Shown piece by piece: positions 1 to 6,596 of a stretch of DNA of 9,293 nt (position 1 is its first letter; every line of letters begins with the position of its first letter). Source of the stretch: Victivallales bacterium (lineage in GTDB: Bacteria; Verrucomicrobiota; Lentisphaeria; Oligosphaerales; Oligosphaeraceae); assembly GCA_017543165.1 (NCBI GenBank), contig JAFYGL010000408.1, positions 1 through 9,293 on the forward strand, written 5' to 3'. The notes under the pieces were generated by a model. That model was given only the letters and a program-made list of their open reading frames with translations. It had not been told where the DNA came from and searched no databases. The translations under genes and the position numbers were made by a program.

Positions 1-423
1 CCGCTCGTAAGAGACCTGGTACTGAAACTGGATGCGGGATATTCCACTTCCGACGGTGACGAGATGGCGATTTTCGACCGCTATTTCGCAGGAGGCATCG
101 GCACGGTCAGGGGCTTCAAGCGCAGGGATGTGGCACCTGTGGACTGCTACAAGGATCCATTGGGCGGCAATTCCATGTTCACTGGCACCATCGAAATCAT
201 CAAGCCAATCAAGGACTTCATGTTCGTAAGCACATTCCTGGATGCAGGCAACGTATGGTGGGACGAATGCGACTTCGGCAAACTGAACTACAGCATCGGC
301 CTGGGCGTGCAGTTCCGCGCATTGCCAATCAGCATCTACTACGGACATCCAATTTCAACCGCCTACGATCATCTTGACGGCAAGAGCGGGCGTGTTCACT
401 TCAACATCGGCATCTCATATTGA
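1..423 (+). CDS. bamA: BamA/Omp85-family outer-membrane assembly protein, C-terminal part (5' truncated by window)
   Basis: The reading frame is open from base 1 to the TGA at 421-423 and gives the last 140 residues of an Omp85-family beta-barrel. Visible residues 25-39 carry the loop-6 signature of the family, FDRYFAGG followed by VRGF (V36-R37-G38-F39). The rest is alternating beta-strand sequence (TGTIEIIKPI, FVSTFLDAGNVWW, YSIGLGVQFRALPISIYYG). It ends in an aromatic beta-signal-like tail (FNIGISY), with Tyr last instead of the commoner Phe or Trp. Family members insert beta-barrel proteins into the outer membrane as the core of the BAM complex. The POTRA domains would lie upstream, outside the window, so BamA cannot be separated from TamA or another Omp85 with certainty; the DPLGGN and TGTIE segments after VRGF look most like BamA. 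The stop overlaps the TTG start of the next gene. Confidence 0.85.
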   Translation, partial: PLVRDLVLKLDAGYSTSDGDEMAIFDRYFAGGIGTVRGFKRRDVAPVDCYKDPLGGNSMFTGTIEIIKPIKDFMFVSTFLDAGNVWWDECDFGKLNYSIGLGVQFRALPISIYYGHPISTAYDHLDGKSGRVHFNIGISY

Positions 424-1529
424 GGACCATAAACTCATACATAGCCCGCAACATGCTGGCGACGACGGGAATGGCACTGGGCATACTCACCTTTGTGCTG
501 CTGTCAGGCCATTTCTACCAGGCATTCGAACTGCTGTCCAAGGGAGTGCCCCTGTCCACCTTGCTTGAGGTGATAGGGCTGCTGCTTCCAGAGATACTGC
601 GCATTGTCCTGCCCTTGGCGTTGCTTGTGTCCACAGTGCTGGTGTTCAGCCGCATGTCGGCGGACAGTGAAATCATTGCCTTGAAATCCATGGGCGTAAG
701 CATCTGGCAGACCGTGCTTCCTGCGCTGGCAATCAGCATAGTTTTCACTCTGATTTGCCTGTGGCTGTCTCTTTGGCTTGCGCCTGTTTGCCGCTACCGT
801 TCAGAGGTGCTGCGCTACGAGGCGCTGCTGGAAACACCCCTTACCCTGCTGGAGCCAGGCGATTTCTCAAACACGTTCCCGATGTGCTCGCTGCGCATCG
901 GCAGCCGCAATGGCAAGGAATTGAAGGACGTGCATATCATCGTGGGTGAAAAAGGCAGCAAAAGGTGCCAGGACATTTGCGCTGAATCTGGCTCCATGGT
1001 TTTCGACCCCGAAAAAGGCACTGTGGATTTCAACCTGCGAAACGCCAGCGTGACGGACTTCTCACTGGAAACTGCCCCTAAACCAGAGGACACCAGATTC
1101 ATGGCGGCAAAAAGCATATCACTGCCAATTTTGCTGACGGAGAAGAGGCACAGCACCTGGTCTGTCTGGCGCAAGCCAAAATACCAGAGCATAAAGGAGC
1201 TATGCGGTAAAATCAGCCAGACACGCGCAGTGGGCGCAGACACGACATCAATGGTGCTGAACTTGCATTCCAGGTTCGCCATGGCGCTGTCTCCATTTGC
1301 ATTCCCTTTACTGGGACTGCCCTTCGGCATAAGAAGCCGCCGCTCAGAACTGTCCGTGGGACTGCTGGTGTGCGTACTTCTTGCATTGGTCTTTTATGCA
1401 TTTACAATGCTTGCAAACGCATTGCGCAAAGTTTCAGGAATACACCCTGAAATTATAATCTGGATACCCAATGTCCTATATCAGGCGGTTGGCCTGTATA
1501 TGCTGAAAAAACTGGAACGGCAAGGATAA
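420..1529 (+). CDS. lptF: LptF/LptG (YjgP/YjgQ) family LPS export ABC permease
   Basis: A 369-residue membrane protein of the usual length for LptF/LptG, the permeases that work with the LptB ATPase to lift lipopolysaccharide from the inner membrane onto the Lpt bridge. Three hydrophobic segments lie at about 16-34, 55-77 and 98-122. A soluble, beta-rich periplasmic domain (about 140-240, the jellyroll position) follows, then three more segments at about 285-303, 311-334 and 343-362. Family hallmarks are the cytoplasmic coupling segment SRMSADSEIIALKSMGVS (77-94) and NLHSRFAMALSPFAFPLLG (281-299), followed by PFGIRSRR. The start is a TTG that overlaps the bamA stop (TTGA) with no clear Shine-Dalgarno site, so translation is probably coupled; the exact start is moderately sure. 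Only one of the two usual permease genes is in the window, so F versus G is not settled. The gene lies between bamA and lepA, five bases before lepA. Confidence 0.85.
   Translation: MRTINSYIARNMLATTGMALGILTFVLLSGHFYQAFELLSKGVPLSTLLEVIGLLLPEILRIVLPLALLVSTVLVFSRMSADSEIIALKSMGVSIWQTVLPALAISIVFTLICLWLSLWLAPVCRYRSEVLRYEALLETPLTLLEPGDFSNTFPMCSLRIGSRNGKELKDVHIIVGEKGSKRCQDICAESGSMVFDPEKGTVDFNLRNASVTDFSLETAPKPEDTRFMAAKSISLPILLTEKRHSTWSVWRKPKYQSIKELCGKISQTRAVGADTTSMVLNLHSRFAMALSPFAFPLLGLPFGIRSRRSELSVGLLVCVLLALVFYAFTMLANALRKVSGIHPEIIIWIPNVLYQAVGLYMLKKLERQG
1522..1526 (+). promoter_or_regulatory. Shine-Dalgarno site of lepA
   Basis: AAGGA lies 8 bases before the lepA ATG at 1535, at the very end of the upstream permease gene. 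It supports that ATG as the start and a shared transcript. Confidence 0.6.
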
Positions 1530-1534
1530 TTTCT

Positions 1535-3343
1535 ATGGCTTCCGATATCTCGAAAATACGCAACTTCTCAATTGTCGCCCATATAGACCACGGCAAATCA
1601 ACATTGGCGGACAGGTTCCTCCTCCACACAAAGACCATCGAGGAGCGCACCTTCCATGACCAGATACTGGATGCAATGGATCTTGAGCAGGAACGAGGCA
1701 TCACCATCAAATCCCACCCAGTAAGAATGCACTACGAGGCGCTGGACGGGCAGCAGTACGTGTTCAACCTAATTGACACTCCTGGACACGTGGACTTCGC
1801 ATACGAGGTGAGCCGTTCACTGGCCGCCTGCGAGGGGGCCTTGCTGCTGGTGGACGCGGCGCAGGGCGTCCAGGCGCAGACTCTGGCCAACGCGAATCTT
1901 GCCATCAGGCAGAACCTGACCATAATTCCAGTAATCAACAAGATTGACCTTCCCGCCGCCAACATAGACCTCTGCATGGAGCAGATAGAGGAACTTCTTG
2001 CCATACCCAGGGAGGAGGTTCTTCTGGTATCGGCAAAGACAGGCGTGGGCGTGCGCGAGCTGCTGGAGGCCGTGGCGGCACGGATACCCGCCCCCACAAC
2101 CAAGGAAGGCCCTTTGCAGGCGCTGGTGTATGATTCCGTGTATGATGTTTACCGCGGCGTGGTGACCTACGTGCGAATAATGAACGGCAGCATCAAGGCA
2201 GGAGACAGCATCAAGCTGTTCAGCACAGGCGAGACCACAGAAGTGAAGGAAATAGGCTATTTCAGCCCTGGCATGAAGCCAGGCAAGTGCCTGGAGCCAG
2301 GCGAGGTTGGTTATGTCATCACCGCCATCAAGGAGCCAGGCAACATACTTGTGGGCGACACCATTACCAGTGCGCAGTTCCCCTGCCAGGAGGCCCTGCC
2401 AGGCTTCCGCCGCGTAAGGCCAATGGTGTTCAGCGGCATCTACCCCATGGACGCAGTCGATTACGAGGCGCTGAAATTCAGCATCGCCAAACTGCGGCTG
2501 AATGACGCGGCCTTCGTGGCGCAGCCTGAAAGCTCCGTCGCATTGGGCGCTGGATTCCGCTGCGGCTTCCTGGGACTGCTGCACATGGAAATCGTGCAGG
2601 AACGCCTGAGCCGCGAATACAACCAGGACCTGCTCCTGACATATCCCAGCGTCATCTACCATGTGTACATGAAGGACGGCACCATGAAGGAGGTGGACAA
2701 TCCACAGTACATGCCCGATCCCTCCGCCATAGACCATGTGGAGGAACCCATGATCAAGGCGCAGATCATCTCACCTTCCACCCACATGGGCCAGATCATG
2801 AATCTCATCATGGACAAGCGCGGCATCTGCACCAGGACGGACACGGTGGATTCCCAGCATGTCATGATTACCGCAAGGATGCCATTGCATGAAATCGTGC
2901 TTGACTTCTATGACAAGCTGAAGACGGTCACCCGCGGATATGGCAGCATGGACTACGAGCCAGACGGATACCAGCCCAGCACAACTGTCAAACTGGAGAT
3001 ACTGGTCAATGGCGAGCCTGTGGACGCCCTTGCTTCCATTGTGCATACGGAACGCGCCGTGCAGCGGGCACGCATGATATGCGAGCGCCTGAAGGACGCA
3101 ATACCGCCCCAGATGTTCAAGATTGCCGTGCAGGGCGCGGTGGGCGGGCGCATCATCGCACGCGAGGATGTGCGCCAGCTGCGCAAGAACGTGCTTGCCA
3201 AATGCTACGGCGGCGACATAACGCGAAAACGCAAGTTGCTGGACAAGCAGCGCGAGGGCAAGAAGCGCATGAAGGAAATCGGAAACGTGAACATACCGCA
3301 GGAGGCATTCGTGGCTGTTCTGCGCTCCAATAACGAGGATTGA
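1535..3343 (+). CDS. lepA: Elongation factor 4 (LepA), ribosome back-translocase GTPase
   Basis: A full-length 602-residue LepA (E. coli has 599). GTPase motifs are all intact: G1 AHIDHGKST (15-23), switch region ERGITIK (53-59), G3 DTPGHVDF (81-88), G4 NKID (135-138) and G5 SAK (166-168). The family-specific parts follow: EF-G-like domains with GFRCGFLGLLHMEIVQERL, and the C-terminal tail with LRKNVLAKCYGGDITRKRKL and KQREGKKRMKEIGNV, found in LepA and not in EF-G. LepA binds the ribosome in the cytoplasm and acts on stalled or mistranslocated complexes and on 30S maturation. The start is ATG with a good ribosome site. The switch-region wording IKSHPV differs from proteobacterial LepA and resembles that of PVC bacteria, by memory of the family. 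The stop lies 5 bases before the preferred lepB start, the classical lepA-lepB order. Confidence 0.97.
   Translation: MASDISKIRNFSIVAHIDHGKSTLADRFLLHTKTIEERTFHDQILDAMDLEQERGITIKSHPVRMHYEALDGQQYVFNLIDTPGHVDFAYEVSRSLAACEGALLLVDAAQGVQAQTLANANLAIRQNLTIIPVINKIDLPAANIDLCMEQIEELLAIPREEVLLVSAKTGVGVRELLEAVAARIPAPTTKEGPLQALVYDSVYDVYRGVVTYVRIMNGSIKAGDSIKLFSTGETTEVKEIGYFSPGMKPGKCLEPGEVGYVITAIKEPGNILVGDTITSAQFPCQEALPGFRRVRPMVFSGIYPMDAVDYEALKFSIAKLRLNDAAFVAQPESSVALGAGFRCGFLGLLHMEIVQERLSREYNQDLLLTYPSVIYHVYMKDGTMKEVDNPQYMPDPSAIDHVEEPMIKAQIISPSTHMGQIMNLIMDKRGICTRTDTVDSQHVMITARMPLHEIVLDFYDKLKTVTRGYGSMDYEPDGYQPSTTVKLEILVNGEPVDALASIVHTERAVQRARMICERLKDAIPPQMFKIAVQGAVGGRIIAREDVRQLRKNVLAKCYGGDITRKRKLLDKQREGKKRMKEIGNVNIPQEAFVAVLRSNNED
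3335..3339 (+). promoter_or_regulatory. Shine-Dalgarno site deciding the lepB start
   Basis: GAGGA inside the last codons of lepA sits 9 bases before the ATG at 3349. An in-frame TTG at 3340 would be directly against this site with no spacer, so the ATG is the better start. Confidence 0.55.
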
Positions 3344-3348
3344 CGAAA

Positions 3349-4626
3349 ATGCCTATTTTCATTGTACTTCTGCTGGATGCGGCGATAATCTACTTCTTCT
3401 TTGGCAACTGGATAGTAGACGCGTTGCGCACCAGGAAAAGCAAGAACCGCCATCAGCTTGACTTGATAAAAAAGTACCTGAAGAAACGGCTCTTGAGGGA
3501 AGGCGACCTGTTCAATGAGGCGCAGATGGCGGCTATCGCGGCGCAGATTGCCGAAATTGAGGCAGTTGACATGAAGAACGCCGAGGCTGTCAAAGCCTGC
3601 CTGGAGCATCTCGGCACAGAGAAGGCCCAGCGCCAGCTGCCGCCACCGCCAAGCTGCCTCTGGTTCAGGAACAACTATGAGACCATAGTCATAGCGCTGG
3701 CGCTGGCATTCGGCATACGGGCCCTGTTTGTGCAGCCATTCAAAATACCCACGGGCAGTATGCAGCCAACACTCTGGGGCATCCACTACGAAACAAGCGA
3801 CAAGGAGCCGCCTTCAGGCAGATTTGCCTACATCTTCAACTACCTGAACTACTCACAGCGTCCTCTGGATGTGACAGTGGAAAGCGACGGTGCTTTGGAT
3901 ATGGACAGTTTCGTGCCTGTCAAATCCTCCTTGCTGAACAGCAAATGCAGTTTCCGCATTGGAGGCAAGGCATACGTGGTGCCTGGAACGCCAGACAGAA
4001 TCAAGCGCATCATGTTCGACGATGTGCTGACGCCCAAGGGCACCCTCTACTTCCGCAAAGGGGAACACATTCTGCACGGCAATCTTTGCAGCGGCGACCA
4101 CCTCTTTGTCAACCGCCTGGTATTCAACTACAGGGAGCCACGCAGGGGCGACATCACAGTATTCATAACGGACGGTCTCACTGATCTGCTGGGGCATGGC
4201 TTCGGCGGCAGGTTCTATGTGAAACGGCTGGTGGGACTACCTGGCGACACGCTCAAAATCAGCGGCAGAAAACTGTACGTAAAGCCAAAAGACGAAAACG
4301 ATTTCAAAGTCATAGACGACAGCCCCGCCTTTGACAAGGTACACGGCGCAGTCGATGGCTACAACGGTTACGTAAACTTCCCCTCGGCGCAATACCTCAG
4401 AACTGCAGATGAGACTTTCACCGTTCCAGAAGGGCAATACTTCATGCTGGGCGACAACAGCGTGAACAGCCTGGACAGCCGCTTCTGGGGCACTGTGCCG
4501 CGAAAGAACCTGGTGGGCACCGTGCAAATTGTATGGTGGCCCTTTGCGGAGCACTGGGGATGGCTCAGCAATGGCCTCACCCGCAACGCAGGCAAGAACG
4601 TATCCGCAGGCTCGGACAACTTCTAG
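3349..4626 (+). CDS. lepB: Signal peptidase I with long inserted region
   Basis: An inner-membrane serine/lysine protease that removes signal peptides from exported proteins. A first membrane segment spans residues 2-18. A long, charged, mostly helical cytoplasmic part runs to about 108, and a second membrane segment lies at about 111-128. The catalytic serine is S137 in IPTGSMQPTL. The box GDHLFVNR (249-256) precedes the catalytic lysine K292 in FYVKRLVGLPGD. The last signature is GDNS followed by SLDSRFWG (368-381). All key residues are present, so the enzyme should be active. At 425 residues it is much longer than typical bacterial forms (E. coli 324). Ser and Lys are 155 residues apart, against 55 in E. 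coli, because of an insert between about 150 and 245. The start at ATG 3349 was chosen over TTG 3340 because of the ribosome-site spacing. It forms a lepA-lepB pair with the gene before it. Confidence 0.93.
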   Translation: MPIFIVLLLDAAIIYFFFGNWIVDALRTRKSKNRHQLDLIKKYLKKRLLREGDLFNEAQMAAIAAQIAEIEAVDMKNAEAVKACLEHLGTEKAQRQLPPPPSCLWFRNNYETIVIALALAFGIRALFVQPFKIPTGSMQPTLWGIHYETSDKEPPSGRFAYIFNYLNYSQRPLDVTVESDGALDMDSFVPVKSSLLNSKCSFRIGGKAYVVPGTPDRIKRIMFDDVLTPKGTLYFRKGEHILHGNLCSGDHLFVNRLVFNYREPRRGDITVFITDGLTDLLGHGFGGRFYVKRLVGLPGDTLKISGRKLYVKPKDENDFKVIDDSPAFDKVHGAVDGYNGYVNFPSAQYLRTADETFTVPEGQYFMLGDNSVNSLDSRFWGTVPRKNLVGTVQIVWWPFAEHWGWLSNGLTRNAGKNVSAGSDNF

Positions 4627-4644
4627 CGTTATTGTGGGCGCAGT

Positions 4645-4750
4645 TTTTATGTGTGCGCCGAGGCGGCGCCCTCATAAGCGCAACTCACGCCAGAAACGTT
4701 GTTCCCGCCAAGGCTACCTGAGTGGGCGCCGCCTCGGCGCACACATAAAA
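4645..4750. repeat. Long inverted repeat with 27-bp perfect arms, filling the lepB-glycosyltransferase gap
   Basis: The left arm 4645-4671 and right arm 4724-4750 are perfect reverse complements over 27 bases (outer ends TTTTATGTGTGC and GCACACATAAAA), around a 52-base centre. Each arm is also self-complementary: GCGCCG-AGG-CGGCGC at 4655-4669 and GCGCCG-CCT-CGGCGC at 4726-4740. The DNA or RNA could therefore form one long hairpin or two short ones. The T-run stands on the 5' side of the hairpin on both strands, so it lacks the layout of an intrinsic terminator, although the structure might still stop transcription from lepB. The right end is 4 bases before the next start codon. A small non-autonomous element or a dispersed palindromic repeat is the likeliest nature. 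No convincing target-site duplication is visible. Confidence 0.9.
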
Positions 4751-4754
4751 GACA

Positions 4755-6161
4755 ATGGACTTCACCACACTGGACACATCAAGACCGCTTTCGCCAAGGG
4801 GTTTTCCCCAGGCCACGAAGGTGCTGTGCCTGTGGCAGAAATTGTTTCTGGTGTTGATTGTGCTGGGGATTGCAGCCTGGGCCTGGCAGGACTGGCGCAA
4901 TGAACTGCTGGTGCTGAACGGCATACTGACAGTGTTCTACCTGTTGTCAACGCTTTACCGCATGCTGCTAATTGACCTGGCCTTGAAGAAGCAGCGCGAA
5001 ATGGTGGTGGATGACTACAGCACGCCGCCAAACGGCAAGGAGTGGCCCCGCTACATGGTAATACTGCCCATGTATAAGGAAGCCGCCATTCTGCCTCATC
5101 TGGTGGAGGGCATGAAGAAGATGGACTACCCCGCGAATCGCCTGGAAATCAAGCTGCTCATCGAGGAGGACGACCAGGAGACAATGGAGGCGGCAAAGGC
5201 AATGGACTTGCAAGCGCCGTTCAGCATCTGCAAGATACCAGTGTCCTATCCTCGCACAAAACCAAAGGCATGCAATGTGGGCATACAGGAAGGCGAGGCG
5301 GATTATCTGGTTATATATGACGCGGAGGACAGGCCTGAGCCAGACCAACTGAAAAAGGCGGTGTGGGCATTCCAGAAAGTGCCGCCAAACGTGGCATGCA
5401 TCCAGGCGAAACTGGGCTTCTACAATCCAGTGCAGAACCTGCTCACGCGCTGCTTCACCGCGGAATACGCCACCTGGTTCGGCCTTTGCCTGCCTGGAAT
5501 GGATGCACTTGGCGCACCAATTCCGCTTGGCGGCACCTCAAACCACTTCAGGATGGAGATATTGCGCAAACTGGGCGGCTGGGATGAATTCAACGTAACC
5601 GAGGACTGCGACCTGGGCCTGAGGCTTTTCTCCAATGGTTACCGCACGCGCATTATGGCCTCCACCACCTGGGAGCAGGCATGCCCCTCGTTGCGCTACT
5701 GGTTCAAGCAGCGCTCCCGCTGGGTGAAAGGCTATATGCAGACCTATTTCGTGCATACCAGGGACTTCTTCCGCTTCCACTGGAAGATGGGTCTGCTCAA
5801 TGCACTTCAATTCCACCTGCTGATAGGAGGCACCTTCCTGAGCCAGCTGATCAATCCTCTGTACTGGCTCATGACACTGCTCTGGCTTGTCTGGAAGCCA
5901 GAGGGACTGGGGGACTTCTTCCCCGCGCCCATTTTCGCAATGGGGTCGTTCTGCCTGTTCTTCGGCAACTTTGTATTCATCTATACAAATGCGGTGGCCT
6001 GTGTCAGAAACGGCACTGGCTATCTGGCGAAATATTCCCTGCTGATGCCATTCTACTGGCTGATGATGAGCTACGCCGCCTGGAAAGGCGCATTGCAGCT
6101 CCTCTACGCCCCCCACCACTGGGAAAAAACAATGCACTTCAAAAATCAGAAGGGGATTTAA
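4755..6161 (+). CDS. Membrane glycosyltransferase family 2 (cellulose synthase-like)
   Basis: A 468-residue processive-type GT2 enzyme. Two hydrophobic segments lie near the N-terminus (about 29-45 and 51-75). The catalytic domain runs from about 98: VILPMYKEA (102-110), EEDD (137-140), the DxD-like metal/nucleotide-sugar site YDAED (188-192), the acceptor-side TED (282-284) and the Q-x-x-R-W motif QRSRW (319-323). Three or four membrane segments follow (about 345-380, 390-415, 425-450), and the tail APHHWEKTMH is common in this subfamily. Such enzymes move a sugar from a nucleotide donor onto a polymer or lipid at the inner membrane. Neither donor nor product can be told from the sequence. 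No polysaccharide genes are adjacent; it stands alone between the inverted repeat and a hairpin. No Shine-Dalgarno site precedes the ATG, and no better start is visible. Confidence 0.88.
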   Translation: MDFTTLDTSRPLSPRGFPQATKVLCLWQKLFLVLIVLGIAAWAWQDWRNELLVLNGILTVFYLLSTLYRMLLIDLALKKQREMVVDDYSTPPNGKEWPRYMVILPMYKEAAILPHLVEGMKKMDYPANRLEIKLLIEEDDQETMEAAKAMDLQAPFSICKIPVSYPRTKPKACNVGIQEGEADYLVIYDAEDRPEPDQLKKAVWAFQKVPPNVACIQAKLGFYNPVQNLLTRCFTAEYATWFGLCLPGMDALGAPIPLGGTSNHFRMEILRKLGGWDEFNVTEDCDLGLRLFSNGYRTRIMASTTWEQACPSLRYWFKQRSRWVKGYMQTYFVHTRDFFRFHWKMGLLNALQFHLLIGGTFLSQLINPLYWLMTLLWLVWKPEGLGDFFPAPIFAMGSFCLFFGNFVFIYTNAVACVRNGTGYLAKYSLLMPFYWLMMSYAAWKGALQLLYAPHHWEKTMHFKNQKGI

Positions 6162-6171
6162 ACCAACGCAC

Positions 6172-6190
6172 AACTATCCCACGGATAGTT
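6172..6190 (+). terminator. Possible intrinsic terminator of the glycosyltransferase gene
   Basis: AACTATCC (6172-6179) and GGATAGTT (6183-6190) form a perfect 8-bp stem with a CAC loop, 10 bases after the stop codon, followed by AATTTT. The stem is modest in G+C and the T-run is short, so it would be a weak terminator. Confidence 0.45.
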
Positions 6191-6222
6191 AATTTTAAGC
6201 ATAAAAAGCAAAGCATCAAGGT

Positions 6223-6251
6223 CACTTTTTTATAGCATTCTCAAAAAAGTG
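6223..6251. repeat. A+T-rich inverted repeat
   Basis: CACTTTTTT (6223-6231) and AAAAAAGTG (6243-6251) pair over 9 bases around an 11-base loop. The low G+C of the stem makes it a doubtful terminator on either strand. Confidence 0.5.
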
Positions 6252-6252
6252 T

Positions 6253-6272
6253 GATTCTTTACTATAAGAATC
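6253..6272. repeat. Small inverted repeat
   Basis: GATTCTT (6253-6259) and AAGAATC (6266-6272) pair over 7 bases around TACTAT. It directly follows the preceding A+T-rich repeat. It could be an operator-like site or chance in A+T-rich sequence. Confidence 0.4.
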
Positions 6273-6338
6273 TGCAACATACTTGAATTTGCAAAAACAT
6301 AGTGGATTTTTTAGCCGCACGCGCTACCTTTGGGTGGT

Positions 6339-6369
6339 GGGTGGGGGACGGTTCCACCGTCCCCCACCC
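6339..6369. repeat. Strong G+C-rich hairpin with 14-bp perfect stem
   Basis: GGGTGGGGGACGGT (6339-6352) and ACCGTCCCCCACCC (6356-6369) pair perfectly around a three-base TCC loop. No T-run follows on either strand, so it is not a standard terminator. It heads the block of G+C-rich repeats and may be part of the same dispersed element. Confidence 0.85.
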
Positions 6370-6370
6370 T

Positions 6371-6384
6371 ATGTGTGCACACAT
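6371..6384. repeat. 14-bp perfect palindrome ATGTGTGCACACAT
   Basis: The sequence equals its own reverse complement over all 14 bases. It lies one base after the strong hairpin. Its half, ATGTGTGC, is also found at the outer ends of both arms of the inverted repeat at 4645-4750. Confidence 0.85.
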
Positions 6385-6411
6385 CAAGGAATACGCGCGC
6401 GAGGGAGCGTT

Positions 6412-6475
6412 TTGCGACTGCCGCATGGCATTCCTGCGTCCTGACGCGGGGCCAGATGTCCGCGCGGGGCAGCGC
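6412..6475. repeat. Direct repeat, copy 1 (about 64 bp)
   Basis: From TTGCGAC to GCAGCGC, this copy matches the segment at 6479-6541 with six substitutions and one single-base gap. It contains a small hairpin GCGTC-CT-GACGC (6436-6447). Confidence 0.85.
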
Positions 6476-6478
6476 TCC

Positions 6479-6541
6479 TTGCGACAGCCGCATGGTATTC
6501 CTGCGTCCTGACGCACGGCCAATGGCCGCGCGGAGCAGCGC
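6479..6541. repeat. Direct repeat, copy 2 (about 63 bp)
   Basis: Second copy, three bases after the first, so the period is 67 bases. The internal hairpin is kept and is one pair longer here (TGCGTC-CT-GACGCA, 6502-6515). A second short inverted repeat, CGGCC-AAT-GGCCG, is formed just after it. Confidence 0.85.
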
Positions 6542-6557
6542 GCCGTGCACACAACAT

Positions 6558-6587
6558 TTGGAAAACGATTTTACAATTCCATATAGA
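6558..6587 (+). promoter_or_regulatory. Tentative promoter of the rsmA-tol operon
   Basis: TTGGAA (6558-6563) and TATAGA (6582-6587) are each four-of-six matches to the sigma-70 boxes with an 18-base spacer, in the short A+T-rich stretch before rsmA. The transcript would start only a few bases before the ATG, in keeping with the absence of a Shine-Dalgarno site there. This is a weak call made by eye. Confidence 0.25.
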
Positions 6588-6596
6588 CATTGAAAA

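Larger units (their letters stand above)
6162..6596. other. Intergenic region of 435 bp with hairpins and repeats, no supported gene
   Basis: The left third (to about 6312) is A+T-rich and carries three small hairpins. From about 6313 to 6555 it is G+C-rich with a strong hairpin, a palindrome and a tandem repeat. Several overlapping open frames exist here on both strands. The repeat copies are offset by 67 bases, so they are read in different frames, and none has a ribosome site. I therefore see no protein-coding gene. The last 40 bases are A+T-rich again and probably hold the rsmA promoter. Confidence 0.75.

Noticed and set aside
1817..2737. Long reverse-strand open frame of 306 codons opposite lepA
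   Set aside because: It is fully antisense to an intact LepA whose motifs are unmistakable. Its His/Ala/Gln-rich composition is that of a shadow frame, and it has no ribosome site.
3340..3348. TTG start three codons upstream for lepB
   Set aside because: The ribosome site GAGGA ends one base before the TTG, leaving no spacer, whereas the ATG at 3349 is properly spaced.
4645..4750. Inverted repeat considered as a plain intrinsic terminator of lepB
   Set aside because: No T-run follows the hairpin on the + strand; the T-run comes before it. The 52-base centre is also far too long for a standard terminator loop.
5538..6235. Open frames on both strands overlapping the 3' half of the glycosyltransferase gene
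   Set aside because: They are out of frame with a protein that has complete family motifs and a complete C-terminal membrane region; they are shadow frames.
6412..6541. Direct repeats considered as a minimal CRISPR array
   Set aside because: There are only two units separated by 3 bases, with no spacer of CRISPR length and no cas genes.
6302..6593. Forward open frames of 69 and 87 codons in the 6.3-6.6 kb intergenic region
   Set aside because: They consist mostly of the hairpin and the 67-base-period repeats. The repeat unit is read in a different frame in each copy, and there is no ribosome site.
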